6,196 nt of DNA from Deltaproteobacteria bacterium (GCA_013349725.1 DUZB01000296.1:1-6196), one strand, 5' to 3'. Shown: positions 1 to 6,193, counted from the first letter of the stretch. A program made the numbers and translations. Notes: generated by a model not told the origin, from the sequence alone.

Positions 1-1954
1 TTTTTCTTGTGGGGAACCTCCTGGAACCGCCGACAGATCTGCTGGAATAGAGGTCCCCGGGAAGCGAGGATATGAAGGAGGAGAGGCCGCTTCCCTGAAA
101 ACTCTGGGCGCCCCATTGGGAAACGGCTTCCTGTCCGGGGTAACAGAGAATCAGCTCGTCCTTGGCGCGGGTAGCCGCCACGTACATCAGCCGCCGCTCT
201 TCCTCCAACATAAACGGGTCACTGTAAGCCCTGGAAGGGGGAAACCTTCCCTCCATGGCCCAGATAATGAAGACCGTAGGCCATTCGAGCCCCTTGGCGG
301 AATGGACGGTGGAAAGGGTCAGGGTGTTTTTCCGGTCCACTTCCTCCACATCGGCCGTACTGGAAGGGGGATCAAGGGCCAGGTCGTCGAGGAAACTTCG
401 AAGCTTTCTGTATCGCCTGGCCATGGTGGTCAACTGCTCCAGTTCTTTTAGCCGCCGTGGGTAATCATCGTATTTCTCTTTGAGGATGGGCGTGTAATAC
501 TCCATCACATATCCCACCACGGTTTCGGGGTCGGCGTCGCCTGAAAGGATCCGTCCCAACAGTTGTGCCAGGGGCTTAAGCCCGCTTTCCCTCTTCCCGG
601 CGCCTGGCCATTTGTCAAACTGATCGGGAGAAATCCGGTTTTCGCTCATCCACTTGATCAACGTCTGGCTTTTTCCCTGTCCCACGTTTTTAATCAGCCT
701 GAGTATCCGCAGCCAGCTCACCCCCTCATCGGGGTTGACAGCCACCCGCATATGGGCCAGAAAATCTTTGATGTGGGCCGATTCCAGGAACTTGAAACCG
801 CCATATTTCACATAAGGAAGCCCCTGCCGTGTCAATTGGGCCTCCAGTTCAAAAGAATGAAACGCGGCGCGGAACAGAACGGCAAAATCCCGGATAGAAC
901 TCCCCTGGTCCAGTTTGTCCTGGATATAGGTCGTGATAAAGAGCGCCTGTTCCGGTTCCGTCCTCGTATTCACCACTTCGGGCAGTGCGCCTCCTTCCCT
1001 TTCCGTAAAGAGACACTTGGTATATTTTTCCTCCGCCATATCCATCAGCGTATTGGTCAGAGAGAGAATCGGTTGGGTGGACCGGTAGTTCTGTTCCAGC
1101 TTGACGATCTTTACATCGGGAAAAAGGGAGGGAAAATCGATCATATTCCGATAATTGGCGCCCCGGAAGGAGTAAATGGACTGGGAATCATCTCCCACGA
1201 CCATGATATTCCTGCGTTCATGGGCAAGCCACCGGACAATATCGGACTGAATGGTATTGGTATCCTGGTATTCGTCCACCATGATGTGGCTGTACTGTTT
1301 CGCCAGCTGACTGCGGGCACCACTTTCCCTCTCCAAGAGGTTTCTCAGGTTGATAATCAAGTCGTCATAATCCATGAGTTGATTTTTAAATTTATATTCC
1401 CCGTAGAGTTTCTCCAGCTTTTTGATCTGCGGAATGACCTCGGCGAACTGTACATATTCTTCCGTCATGAAGTCGTCCACGGGTTGCTGGAGATTGGCCG
1501 CCTTGCTGAGGATATTGGCCACTGTTCCCCGTTTTGGAAAGCGGCCCCCTTCCTTTGGAATGTTCAGGTTCAAAATCAGGGACCGCAGAATCTCTTCCAT
1601 ATCCGAGCGATCCACGATGGTAAACGAATTTTTGTACCCCAGTGCTTCCGCGTGTATCTTCAGTACCCGGAAGGCTAAAGAATGAAACGTCCCCCCTGAA
1701 ACAAAACGGCAACTGGGATCGGCAAGCCCGGCCGCCCTATCCAGCATCTCCTGCGAAGCCTTTCTGGTAAAGGTAAGGAGCAACACCGCTTCGGGAGAGA
1801 CCCCGGATTCCACAAGCCGCGCCACCCTATAGACCAGGGTCCGGGTCTTGCCGCTGCCGGCCCCCGCAATGACCAGGACTGGACCATCCAGGGTCATGAC
1901 CGCCTCCAACTGGGCGGGGTTCAAGAGATTATCGTAATCAATTCTGTCGAGCAT
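1..1954 (-). CDS. UvrD/PcrA-family superfamily 1 ATP-dependent DNA helicase, 3' end beyond window
   Basis: This is an ATP-driven 3'-to-5' DNA translocase and helicase of the UvrD/Rep/PcrA group, whose members act in the cytoplasm in excision repair, replication restart and removal of proteins from DNA. I translated 651 codons without a stop up to the window edge. Seen motifs: Q motif around Gln15 (LNPAQLEAV), Walker A AGAGSGKT at 30-37, motif Ia TFTRKAS at 61-67, Walker B DEYQD at 227-231, motif III GDDSQSIYSFRGA at 254-266, motif IV QNYRS at 288-292, motif V with HSAKGLEW at 551-558, and motif VI VAATRAKDEL with Arg596. All key residues are intact, so it should be active. The ATG is supported by AGAGGA five bases upstream. 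It starts 16 bases after the stop of the DUF4139 gene and is probably co-transcribed and translationally coupled. UvrD and PcrA are about 720 residues, so perhaps 30-100 C-terminal residues are missing from view. The family is certain; which paralogue (UvrD, PcrA or Rep) is not. Confidence 0.95.
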   Translation of the reverse strand, partial: MLDRIDYDNLLNPAQLEAVMTLDGPVLVIAGAGSGKTRTLVYRVARLVESGVSPEAVLLLTFTRKASQEMLDRAAGLADPSCRFVSGGTFHSLAFRVLKIHAEALGYKNSFTIVDRSDMEEILRSLILNLNIPKEGGRFPKRGTVANILSKAANLQQPVDDFMTEEYVQFAEVIPQIKKLEKLYGEYKFKNQLMDYDDLIINLRNLLERESGARSQLAKQYSHIMVDEYQDTNTIQSDIVRWLAHERRNIMVVGDDSQSIYSFRGANYRNMIDFPSLFPDVKIVKLEQNYRSTQPILSLTNTLMDMAEEKYTKCLFTEREGGALPEVVNTRTEPEQALFITTYIQDKLDQGSSIRDFAVLFRAAFHSFELEAQLTRQGLPYVKYGGFKFLESAHIKDFLAHMRVAVNPDEGVSWLRILRLIKNVGQGKSQTLIKWMSENRISPDQFDKWPGAGKRESGLKPLAQLLGRILSGDADPETVVGYVMEYYTPILKEKYDDYPRRLKELEQLTTMARRYRKLRSFLDDLALDPPSSTADVEEVDRKNTLTLSTVHSAKGLEWPTVFIIWAMEGRFPPSRAYSDPFMLEEERRLMYVAATRAKDELILCYPGQEAVSQWGAQSFQGSGLSSFISSLPGDLYSSRSVGGSRRFPTRK

Positions 1955-1970
1955 TGTTTCCTCTGCTAGG

Positions 1971-4058
1971 TTATTGGTCTATCCGGAAATCCTGTTCCAG
2001 TTCGGTCATCCCTTTTTCCAGTTGCTGCCGGGCGGCTTCTTTTTGTTCCATCAATCCGGCATGCTTTTGGGAAATCCCCTGCAATCGGGTTTCCTGGCTG
2101 TCTAACTGATTCACATACCGGCTCCGCAGCGCCTTTTCTTCGGTGGTCTGCCCCAGGCCTCGCAGGTTTTCCCGCAACCGTTTCTGATCTTCAAACATCT
2201 GGGCACGTTCCTTTCCCAGTGCTTCCAGTTCAAGGTCGATCTGGGCAATGCGTGACTTTACCGCGCCGATCTTCTCTAACTGTTTCATGGCGGCCGCGCT
2301 GAAATAGCCCCGTGAGGAAAGAACAACGATCTGATCCGGAGTCAGGTTTGTCACCATGACCGTTTCCCAGCTGTCCCTCATTTCCCTCACCGTAAACCGG
2401 GTCAGTTTCATGGCGGGTGCATCCACCTGGAACCGGAGAAAGTGCTCCGTTATTTCGATGGGTTTTTCACTGTTCAGGAGTTGCCGGTCCGGATAATAGG
2501 GATGCTCAATCACCACGGTTCTGGGCTTGCTGTTCCGGTTATCCAGATTGTAAGCCGTTGTTTCCAGTATCCCACGGTGTATACGGATCATGCCGCGGTT
2601 GATGACCACCCTGTCAACCTTTTCGCTTGTGCTTCCCGCCACCGTATTCACATGGAGGCCCAGGTCCACGGCATAGGCGATATAGCGGGTCTCGGCGGGT
2701 ACAACGGTTTTCATGAGTGCCTCTCCGGCATAACTGCCCCCTTGCAGAACAGTTACAGGGCCACCCTCCAGGGTCATTCCCGTGGAATTTTTCAGCCTGA
2801 CCGCCGCCATGGGATTCTCCCTCATCGTTTGCCGGTTATACAGATCAACCGCTATACCCTCTATTGTTTTTGCTAATATGGGCACCATGGCGGAACCATT
2901 GCGGTCGATGGTAACAGGATGATCGATGCTGTACTCAAAAAGATTGCCTGTTGCTCTTGTAACGGTCTCGGCACGTAATTTCCGCATGGCCTCTTCCAGG
3001 TCAGGCGGCTCAGCCGCGCCTGCCCCAGGTTCCTCTTTTTCCCGGGCATAGAGCATGTTCGCAGCCGCTGGTGCGGCCATCTGGAGCTTTTTCTCCATTC
3101 GGTCGGAACGCATCCCCCTCTCGGGGACTGGCGGCGCCGGAAAGGCTTTTTTTTCTGTTTCAATCACAGGCCTTTCGCGAAACAGGGGGGCGTACAGATT
3201 CTGAACGAACGATATGGGGCACCCGCTGACAAGGCTTAATCGTACATTCTTCCAGTCCTCCCCGCTTACGTTGTCCACAATGGCCCAGCCTTGAAGAAAT
3301 GGTTCGACCCCTTTTGCCCCATCCGGGATCACAATGCGGTAGGTGGCCTTCCACACAGGAGATTCCACGAGGTAACTGACCATGAGCTCCTGCCTGCCTT
3401 CCCCGGCCGTTGTTATGGTCACCGTCTTTTCATCTCTCCGGCGCCCTTGAGAAACAATTTTCAGGTAATGAGCCAGGTCCTTGTCGAGGTTTTCATCAAG
3501 GAATTTGATCCCCGTAATCTCATCTGTGTTGATGCTCTGCAACTCCCCCCCATCGTCCATCATTGTCAGATAGAATTCCGGTATGCTCCCATCATCTTGA
3601 AGCAAGACACGCTTTTCCACCCCGACAATGGTCCCGGTTATGGAGGTCCCTCCGTTTAGAAGCCTGATTCTGCTTCCCTGAAACTGCCTGAGCGTTTGGG
3701 GCAGTCCGTCATCTTTTAGAAGTTGGAAGGAGTAATCCTGCAATTGCTGTTCCGCGGTCTTTTTGCTGTCGTAGGCAATGCTGCTGATCCTCCCGCCGCT
3801 CCGATTCAACACGGTCAGGCTTTTTAGAACATCGTTCATCTGATTTGCAGAAAAATGCAGATGGATTTTCTCCCCTGCCGGGACATCTCCCCCAAGTTCA
3901 AAATAACCGACGCCGCTGTTGAACAGGACCACCTTTTTCAGGGACAGCAGTCCGACATCCCCTGCGGGCGCCGTTTCGGCCAGGACTGCATAGGGAACAG
4001 TTAGCCAGAGTAAAATCACAGGAATAACCACGCTGAATAAAGGACGAATTCTTTTCAT
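1971..4058 (-). CDS. Exported DUF4139-domain protein with C-terminal coiled coil
   Basis: The product has 695 residues and unknown biochemical function. Residues 1-27 form a signal peptide: basic MKRIR, a hydrophobic core, and a likely signal peptidase I site after AVLA (Ala27|Glu28). It should therefore be periplasmic or surface-exposed; no lipobox is seen. The mature N-terminus has VVLFNSGVGYFE at 43-54, a hallmark of this family. The DUF4139 core is recognisable from PVWKATYRIVIPD (Trp236) and the following LQGWAIVDNVSGEDW through about residue 580. A Pro/Ala/Glu-rich, low-complexity linker interrupts it at about 298-358. Residues about 590-690 are rich in Gln, Glu, Lys, Arg and Leu with heptad-like spacing, so a coiled coil is likely. 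I chose the ATG at 4058 over an in-frame TTG at 4076 because it has an ideal Shine-Dalgarno AGGGGG seven bases upstream and places the basic signal-peptide start at residue 1. It is the first gene of a likely operon with the helicase. The family assignment is firm; the role is not known. Confidence 0.9.
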   Translation of the reverse strand: MKRIRPLFSVVIPVILLWLTVPYAVLAETAPAGDVGLLSLKKVVLFNSGVGYFELGGDVPAGEKIHLHFSANQMNDVLKSLTVLNRSGGRISSIAYDSKKTAEQQLQDYSFQLLKDDGLPQTLRQFQGSRIRLLNGGTSITGTIVGVEKRVLLQDDGSIPEFYLTMMDDGGELQSINTDEITGIKFLDENLDKDLAHYLKIVSQGRRRDEKTVTITTAGEGRQELMVSYLVESPVWKATYRIVIPDGAKGVEPFLQGWAIVDNVSGEDWKNVRLSLVSGCPISFVQNLYAPLFRERPVIETEKKAFPAPPVPERGMRSDRMEKKLQMAAPAAANMLYAREKEEPGAGAAEPPDLEEAMRKLRAETVTRATGNLFEYSIDHPVTIDRNGSAMVPILAKTIEGIAVDLYNRQTMRENPMAAVRLKNSTGMTLEGGPVTVLQGGSYAGEALMKTVVPAETRYIAYAVDLGLHVNTVAGSTSEKVDRVVINRGMIRIHRGILETTAYNLDNRNSKPRTVVIEHPYYPDRQLLNSEKPIEITEHFLRFQVDAPAMKLTRFTVREMRDSWETVMVTNLTPDQIVVLSSRGYFSAAAMKQLEKIGAVKSRIAQIDLELEALGKERAQMFEDQKRLRENLRGLGQTTEEKALRSRYVNQLDSQETRLQGISQKHAGLMEQKEAARQQLEKGMTELEQDFRIDQ

Positions 4059-4065
4059 AACGCTA

Positions 4066-4071
4066 CCCCCT
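4066..4071 (-). promoter_or_regulatory. Shine-Dalgarno site of the DUF4139 gene
   Basis: The minus strand reads AGGGGG followed by seven bases and then the ATG at 4058. This decides the start: the alternative TTG at 4076 would lie upstream of this ribosome binding site, with the site inside the coding region. Confidence 0.75.
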
Positions 4072-4110
4072 TGCAATGCTTACCGTTGTTCTGATCCATT
4101 TTCACGGAAT

Positions 4111-4126
4111 TAAAACTGGAGTTTTA
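4111..4126. promoter_or_regulatory. Perfect 16-bp palindrome, possible operator
   Basis: TAAAACTGGAGTTTTA consists of two 7-bp arms around GG, with no mismatch. It directly abuts the predicted minus-strand -10 box (4127-4132) and would cover the expected transcription start near 4120. A dimeric repressor site is the natural reading. It could instead be a small hairpin at the 5' end of the DUF4139 mRNA. The palindrome is seen; the regulatory role is inferred. Confidence 0.45.
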
Positions 4127-4155
4127 GTCATAACTTTCAGGGTGAGACTTGTCAA
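4127..4155 (-). promoter_or_regulatory. Sigma70-like promoter for the DUF4139-helicase operon
   Basis: On the minus strand a consensus -35 box TTGACA (4155-4150) is followed by exactly 17 bases and TATGAC (4132-4127), which matches TATAAT at four of six positions. The predicted start near 4120 gives a leader of about 60 nt before the ATG at 4058. No other comparable match was seen for this operon. Confidence 0.6.
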
Positions 4156-4180
4156 GTGATGGATTGCGGCCATTTAGGCA

Positions 4181-4209
4181 TTGACCGCACACCATTGTCA
4201 CCGTAAAAT
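4181..4209 (+). promoter_or_regulatory. Sigma70-like promoter for the antiporter transcript
   Basis: TTGACC (4181-4186) is separated by 17 bases from TAAAAT (4204-4209); each matches the consensus at five of six positions. The predicted start near 4216 implies a long leader of about 170 nt before the antiporter ATG. It is back to back with the minus-strand promoter, with the two -35 boxes 25 bases apart, so one regulator bound between them could affect both transcripts. Confidence 0.55.
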
Positions 4210-4236
4210 ATCCTCGGATTTTCTGTGGATCGTTCG

Positions 4237-4278
4237 ATTAGGTTACGATTAAGATTTCGAATACAAAATAAACCTAAT
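4237..4278 (+). repeat. 8-bp inverted repeat in the antiporter leader
   Basis: ATTAGGTT (4237-4244) and AACCTAAT (4271-4278) are perfect inverted copies separated by 26 AT-rich bases. A further TAGGTT occurs at 4311-4316 and could compete for pairing with AACCTA. They lie within the predicted 5' leader of the antiporter, so they could form alternative RNA structures. With AT-rich arms this short, chance is possible. Confidence 0.3.
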
Positions 4279-4300
4279 GGCCTGAGCCGGAACCAAGCTC

Positions 4301-4334
4301 GGAAACAGGATAGGTTTTCACGGACCTGTTTTTT
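4301..4334 (+). terminator. Weak terminator-like hairpin in the antiporter leader
   Basis: AAACAGG (4303-4309) pairs with CCTGTTT (4325-4331), and two G-U pairs can extend the stem outward to 4301. A run of six T (4329-4334) overlaps the 3' arm. The layout resembles an intrinsic terminator or attenuator located about 50 bases before the antiporter start. The stem has few GC pairs and a 15-nt loop, so it would be weak, and it may be accidental. Confidence 0.2.
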
Positions 4335-4366
4335 GACTCAACGACTCAACCACTTAACTATTTGAC
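4335..4366 (+). repeat. Four degenerate 8-bp tandem repeats
   Basis: Two exact copies of GACTCAAC (4335-4342 and 4343-4350) are followed by CACTTAAC (4351-4358) and the more diverged TATTTGAC (4359-4366). The array sits just before the antiporter ribosome binding site. It resembles in style the 7-bp-period array at 5852-5930 but has a different unit. Function is unknown; such short intergenic tandem arrays often arise by slippage. Confidence 0.55.
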
Positions 4367-4374
4367 AAGCTCTG

Positions 4375-4380
4375 AAGGGG
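4375..4380 (+). promoter_or_regulatory. Shine-Dalgarno site of the antiporter gene
   Basis: AAGGGG, continuing into AGGA, ends five bases before the ATG at 4386. It selects that ATG over the in-frame TTG at 4362, which has no comparable site and lies inside the 8-bp tandem array. Confidence 0.7.
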
Positions 4381-4385
4381 AGGAT

Positions 4386-5366
4386 ATGGCGCTCGATACA
4401 TTATTCTGTTTAATTGGTTTTGCCATGCTTTATTATGGGGCGGAATGGCTGGTAAAGGGGTCGTCCAGTCTGGCCAGAAGCCTGGGCGTGAAGCCGGTGG
4501 TTATTGGTCTTACGGTGGTAGCCTTCGGCACGTCTGCGCCGGAACTGGTGGTCAGCCTGGTTTCATCTATTCAGGGCAAGAGCATGATCGCCGTGGGAAA
4601 TGTGGTGGGAAGCAATATCTGCAATATCGCCCTCATTCTGGGTGTGTCAGCGGTCTGTCAGCCCATCACCTGCCACTCCTCGGTGGTGAAACGGGATATT
4701 CCGATCATGATCGGCGTTTCCCTCTATCTGCTGGTTCTTTCTCTCAATTCCACCATTGGTCGTCTTGAAGGGGCCACCCTCTTTGGCGGCATCATCCTGT
4801 ATACCTTTTTCAACTATTACAATGCTCGAAAGGAATCCCCAGGCGAGGCCCGACAAGAGGCCATCCTGTTCGAACCGGGTCTTGAGGAACTGGGTTTCAT
4901 TGAATCGAGGGGCAAACAAATTCTGTTTATCGTCGTGGGGATCTGCGGCGTTGTGCTAGGGGCACAACTGGTGGTGGATTCCGCAGTAAAGATTATGACG
5001 GTCCTGGGGGTTTCCGAAAAATTCATAGGGCTGACCATCGTGGCCTTCGGCACATCGCTTCCCGAACTGGCAACCTCTATTATTGCTGCTATAAAAAAAG
5101 AGATGGATATCAGTATCGGCAACCTGGTGGGGAGCAACGTGTTTAACATTCTTTCCGTGGTAGGCTTGGCTTCCCTGATTCGGCCCATTCCCGTACCGGG
5201 TGGTTTTTTCCACAGCGGCCTTCTGGTCGATTACCTGGTGATGATATTGGTCAGTGCGCTGCCCTGGTTCATGATGCGAAAATCCAATACCGTGACCCGT
5301 AAAGGCGGATTCATCCTTCTGGCCTGTTATGTGGGGTACCTGGGTTATCTGATTTATAAGGCATAA
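4386..5366 (+). CDS. Calcium/sodium antiporter, CaCA family (YrbG-like)
   Basis: This is an inner-membrane cation exchanger of the Ca2+:cation antiporter superfamily. Family members usually expel Ca2+ in exchange for Na+ (or H+); the actual ions cannot be read from sequence. The product has 326 residues, matching the usual 300-330, and is dominated by hydrophobic segments consistent with the family's ten-helix fold. Both signature alpha repeats are present in the two halves. Alpha-1 at 41-80 has GLTVVAFGTSAPE with Glu53 and GNVVGSN ending at Asn77. Alpha-2 at about 215-254 has GLTIVAFGTSLPE with Glu227 and GNLVGSN ending at Asn251. Glu53 and Glu227 correspond to the paired ion-binding glutamates of the family. 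A hydrophilic loop at about 146-178 joins the halves. The ATG at 4386 is chosen for its AAGGGG ribosome binding site. It is transcribed divergently from the DUF4139 operon and may share a transcript with the short ORF and acetate kinase remnant downstream. It appears intact and functional. Confidence 0.95.
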   Translation: MALDTLFCLIGFAMLYYGAEWLVKGSSSLARSLGVKPVVIGLTVVAFGTSAPELVVSLVSSIQGKSMIAVGNVVGSNICNIALILGVSAVCQPITCHSSVVKRDIPIMIGVSLYLLVLSLNSTIGRLEGATLFGGIILYTFFNYYNARKESPGEARQEAILFEPGLEELGFIESRGKQILFIVVGICGVVLGAQLVVDSAVKIMTVLGVSEKFIGLTIVAFGTSLPELATSIIAAIKKEMDISIGNLVGSNVFNILSVVGLASLIRPIPVPGGFFHSGLLVDYLVMILVSALPWFMMRKSNTVTRKGGFILLACYVGYLGYLIYKA

Positions 5367-5381
5367 AACTATAGAGGATTT

Positions 5382-5456
5382 ATGATGGTTGATTTACGAT
5401 TGGTGACGGCACGCACCGAGAGCTGTTTCTCCCTTGACGAGAGCTGCCTACTATGA
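5382..5456 (+). CDS. Possible 24-residue ORF coupled to the acetate kinase remnant
   Basis: ATG at 5382 (a second ATG follows immediately) opens a 24-codon frame ending in TGA at 5454-5456. It has a reasonable Shine-Dalgarno GAGGA five bases upstream and begins 15 bases after the antiporter stop. Its TGA overlaps the acetate kinase ATG at 5453 as ATGA, a classic arrangement for translational coupling; the kinase itself has only a weak, distant GAGAG upstream. The peptide starts MMVDLRLVTA and has no recognised homology, no membrane segment and two cysteines. It could be a leader peptide, a remnant of a lost gene, or chance. It shares the antiporter's frame, but the intervening TAA is ordinary and I do not suggest readthrough. 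Confidence 0.35.
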   Translation: MMVDLRLVTARTESCFSLDESCLL

Positions 5457-5791
5457 GCATCGTCATTGTCAATGCGGGAAGTTCTTCCGTTAAATTAACG
5501 TGCTATGGCCAACATTCGGATTTGGGGATGGCTACGGGAATGGTAGAACGAATCGGCTTACAGGGAACGCTGTTGCACTACCAAAGCGCAGAGAAGATTC
5601 CCATCAAAAAGCAGGTCGATATTCGAAATACCTCTAAGGCAGTGGCGTTACTGGCCAGGTGCCTGATAGACCCTGAACGGGGTTGCCTGCATTCCCTTGA
5701 AGAAGTCCGGGCCGTGGGTCACAGGGTGGTCCATGGTAGCGAGAAGCTCAATCAGCCTACGGTCGTTGATGCTGCGGTTAAGCTTTCATAG
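5453..5791 (+). pseudogene. ackA: Acetate kinase N-terminal remnant
   Basis: Acetate kinase converts acetate and ATP to acetyl phosphate and ADP in the cytosol, the Pta-AckA pathway. The frame encodes 112 residues against about 400 for the family. The N-terminus has the canonical VNAGSSSVKL (Asn7, Ser10, Ser12, Lys14), then a GMVERIG segment, a DPERG segment, and GHRVVHG at 89-95 with the substrate-binding arginine at exactly residue 91, as in Methanosarcina AckA. Similarity stops at about residue 110, just before a TAG at 5789-5791. The catalytic His123 and Asp148 equivalents, His180, Arg241 and Glu384 are all absent. I checked the following bases for the expected HNP-containing continuation and found none in any frame, so this is a deletion or an insertion breakpoint, not a simple frameshift. 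The retained part has no internal stops, suggesting a recent event. It cannot be an active kinase. The missing part could lie beyond the window if something was inserted. Confidence 0.85.
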
Positions 5792-5832
5792 GGTTCGTTA
5801 ACCAAGAGAGGGGTGTGAATCAAGACTGTTGG

Positions 5833-5849
5833 TAATTTAGCTTAAATTA
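5833..5849. repeat. 17-bp AT-rich palindrome
   Basis: TAATTTA and TAAATTA flank GCT as perfect 7-bp arms. It lies between the ackA breakpoint and the 7-bp-period repeat. It might be a weak hairpin or a protein site; it has no adjacent T-run, so it is not a convincing terminator. Confidence 0.3.
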
Positions 5850-5851
5850 TC

Positions 5852-5930
5852 CAGGTGTCAGGTGTCAGTGTTCAGGTTTGGGTTTCTGTCTTTACGTTCC
5901 TCTCTCCTGACACCTGACACCTGAAACCTG
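5852..5930. repeat. 7-bp-period tandem array in inverted arrangement (17-bp stem)
   Basis: The left block (5852-5879) is four heptads: CAGGTGT twice, then CAGTGTT and CAGGTTT. The right block (about 5903-5930) holds the inverted units, ACACCTG twice then AAACCTG, preceded by a diverged copy. CAGGTGTCAGGTGTCAG (5852-5868) is perfectly complementary to 5907-5923, giving a 17-bp stem with a 38-nt loop. As RNA this would be a stable hairpin, but no T-run follows, so an intrinsic terminator is unlikely. It begins about 60 bases after the ackA breakpoint. It looks like a dispersed intergenic repeat; whether it is mobile cannot be judged from one copy. Confidence 0.7.
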
Positions 5931-5931
5931 A

Positions 5932-6166
5932 TCTTCAAATCCCGGTGATAAGGAACGAATCGCTGCCGTTAGCCAACAGCCATGAATTACACCCCCAAGA
6001 GAGTCATCCCGCTACTGTCCGAAATATAGATGCCGTCATGGAGCAAATTCAGTTAACCTTTCTTTTGAAAAGGGCAAATTACCAGGATTGTCCACTCAAA
6101 AATAACTGGCTGATCGTGGATTTGTGTGATACTCAAGATCGCTGCTCGCGCAAAAAGCCCCAAGGC
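5932..6166. other. About 235 bases with no recognisable gene
   Basis: An open frame starting with GTG at 5945 runs to the window end, but it has no Shine-Dalgarno sequence and no family resemblance, and its last residues (HSRERGNP) are the translation of the REP-like repeat. The reverse strand is broken by stops. I could not find any continuation of acetate kinase here. The stretch is best left as non-coding or decayed sequence; together with 5792-5931 it forms a gene-free interval of about 400 bases. Confidence 0.5.
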
Positions 6167-6193
6167 CGTCATTCCCGCGAACGCGGGAATCCA
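6167..6193. repeat. REP-like palindromic element at window edge
   Basis: ATTCCCGCGAACGCGGGAAT (6171-6190) is a perfect palindrome with 9-bp arms around AA, flanked by GTC on the left and CCA on the right. The GTCATTCCCGCG...CGCGGGAATCCA form is a well-known dispersed intergenic repeat type of proteobacterial genomes, recognisable when translated as HSRERGNP. It may extend beyond the window or belong to a larger element whose other copy is out of view. Confidence 0.7.

Noticed and set aside
563..1678. Long plus-strand open frame of 371 codons antisense to the helicase
   Set aside because: It lies opposite a helicase with every motif intact, begins with TTG without a ribosome binding site, and encodes a Phe/His/Pro/Gln-rich product of no recognisable family, as expected for an antisense shadow.
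2442..2876. Plus-strand open frame of 144 codons opposite the DUF4139 gene
   Set aside because: It is a shadow of the real minus-strand coding region, with no family resemblance and no suitable start signal.
4216..4385. Known metal-responsive riboswitch such as yybP-ykoY
   Set aside because: I could not match the conserved loop sequences of that or any other class I know; only weak inverted repeats are visible.
4647..5213. Minus-strand open frames opposite the antiporter
   Set aside because: The plus strand encodes a complete antiporter with both alpha repeats; the antisense products show no domain and have no ribosome binding sites.
5852..5930. CRISPR array
   Set aside because: The units are 7 bp, directly tandem without spacers, and partly inverted; no cas genes are present.
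5833..5930. Rho-independent terminator after the ackA remnant
   Set aside because: Hairpins are present, but neither is followed by a T-run, so they do not meet the intrinsic terminator pattern.
5792..5944. Frameshifted continuation of acetate kinase
   Set aside because: None of the frames gives the conserved HNP-containing segment or later AckA motifs, so a simple frameshift does not explain the truncation.
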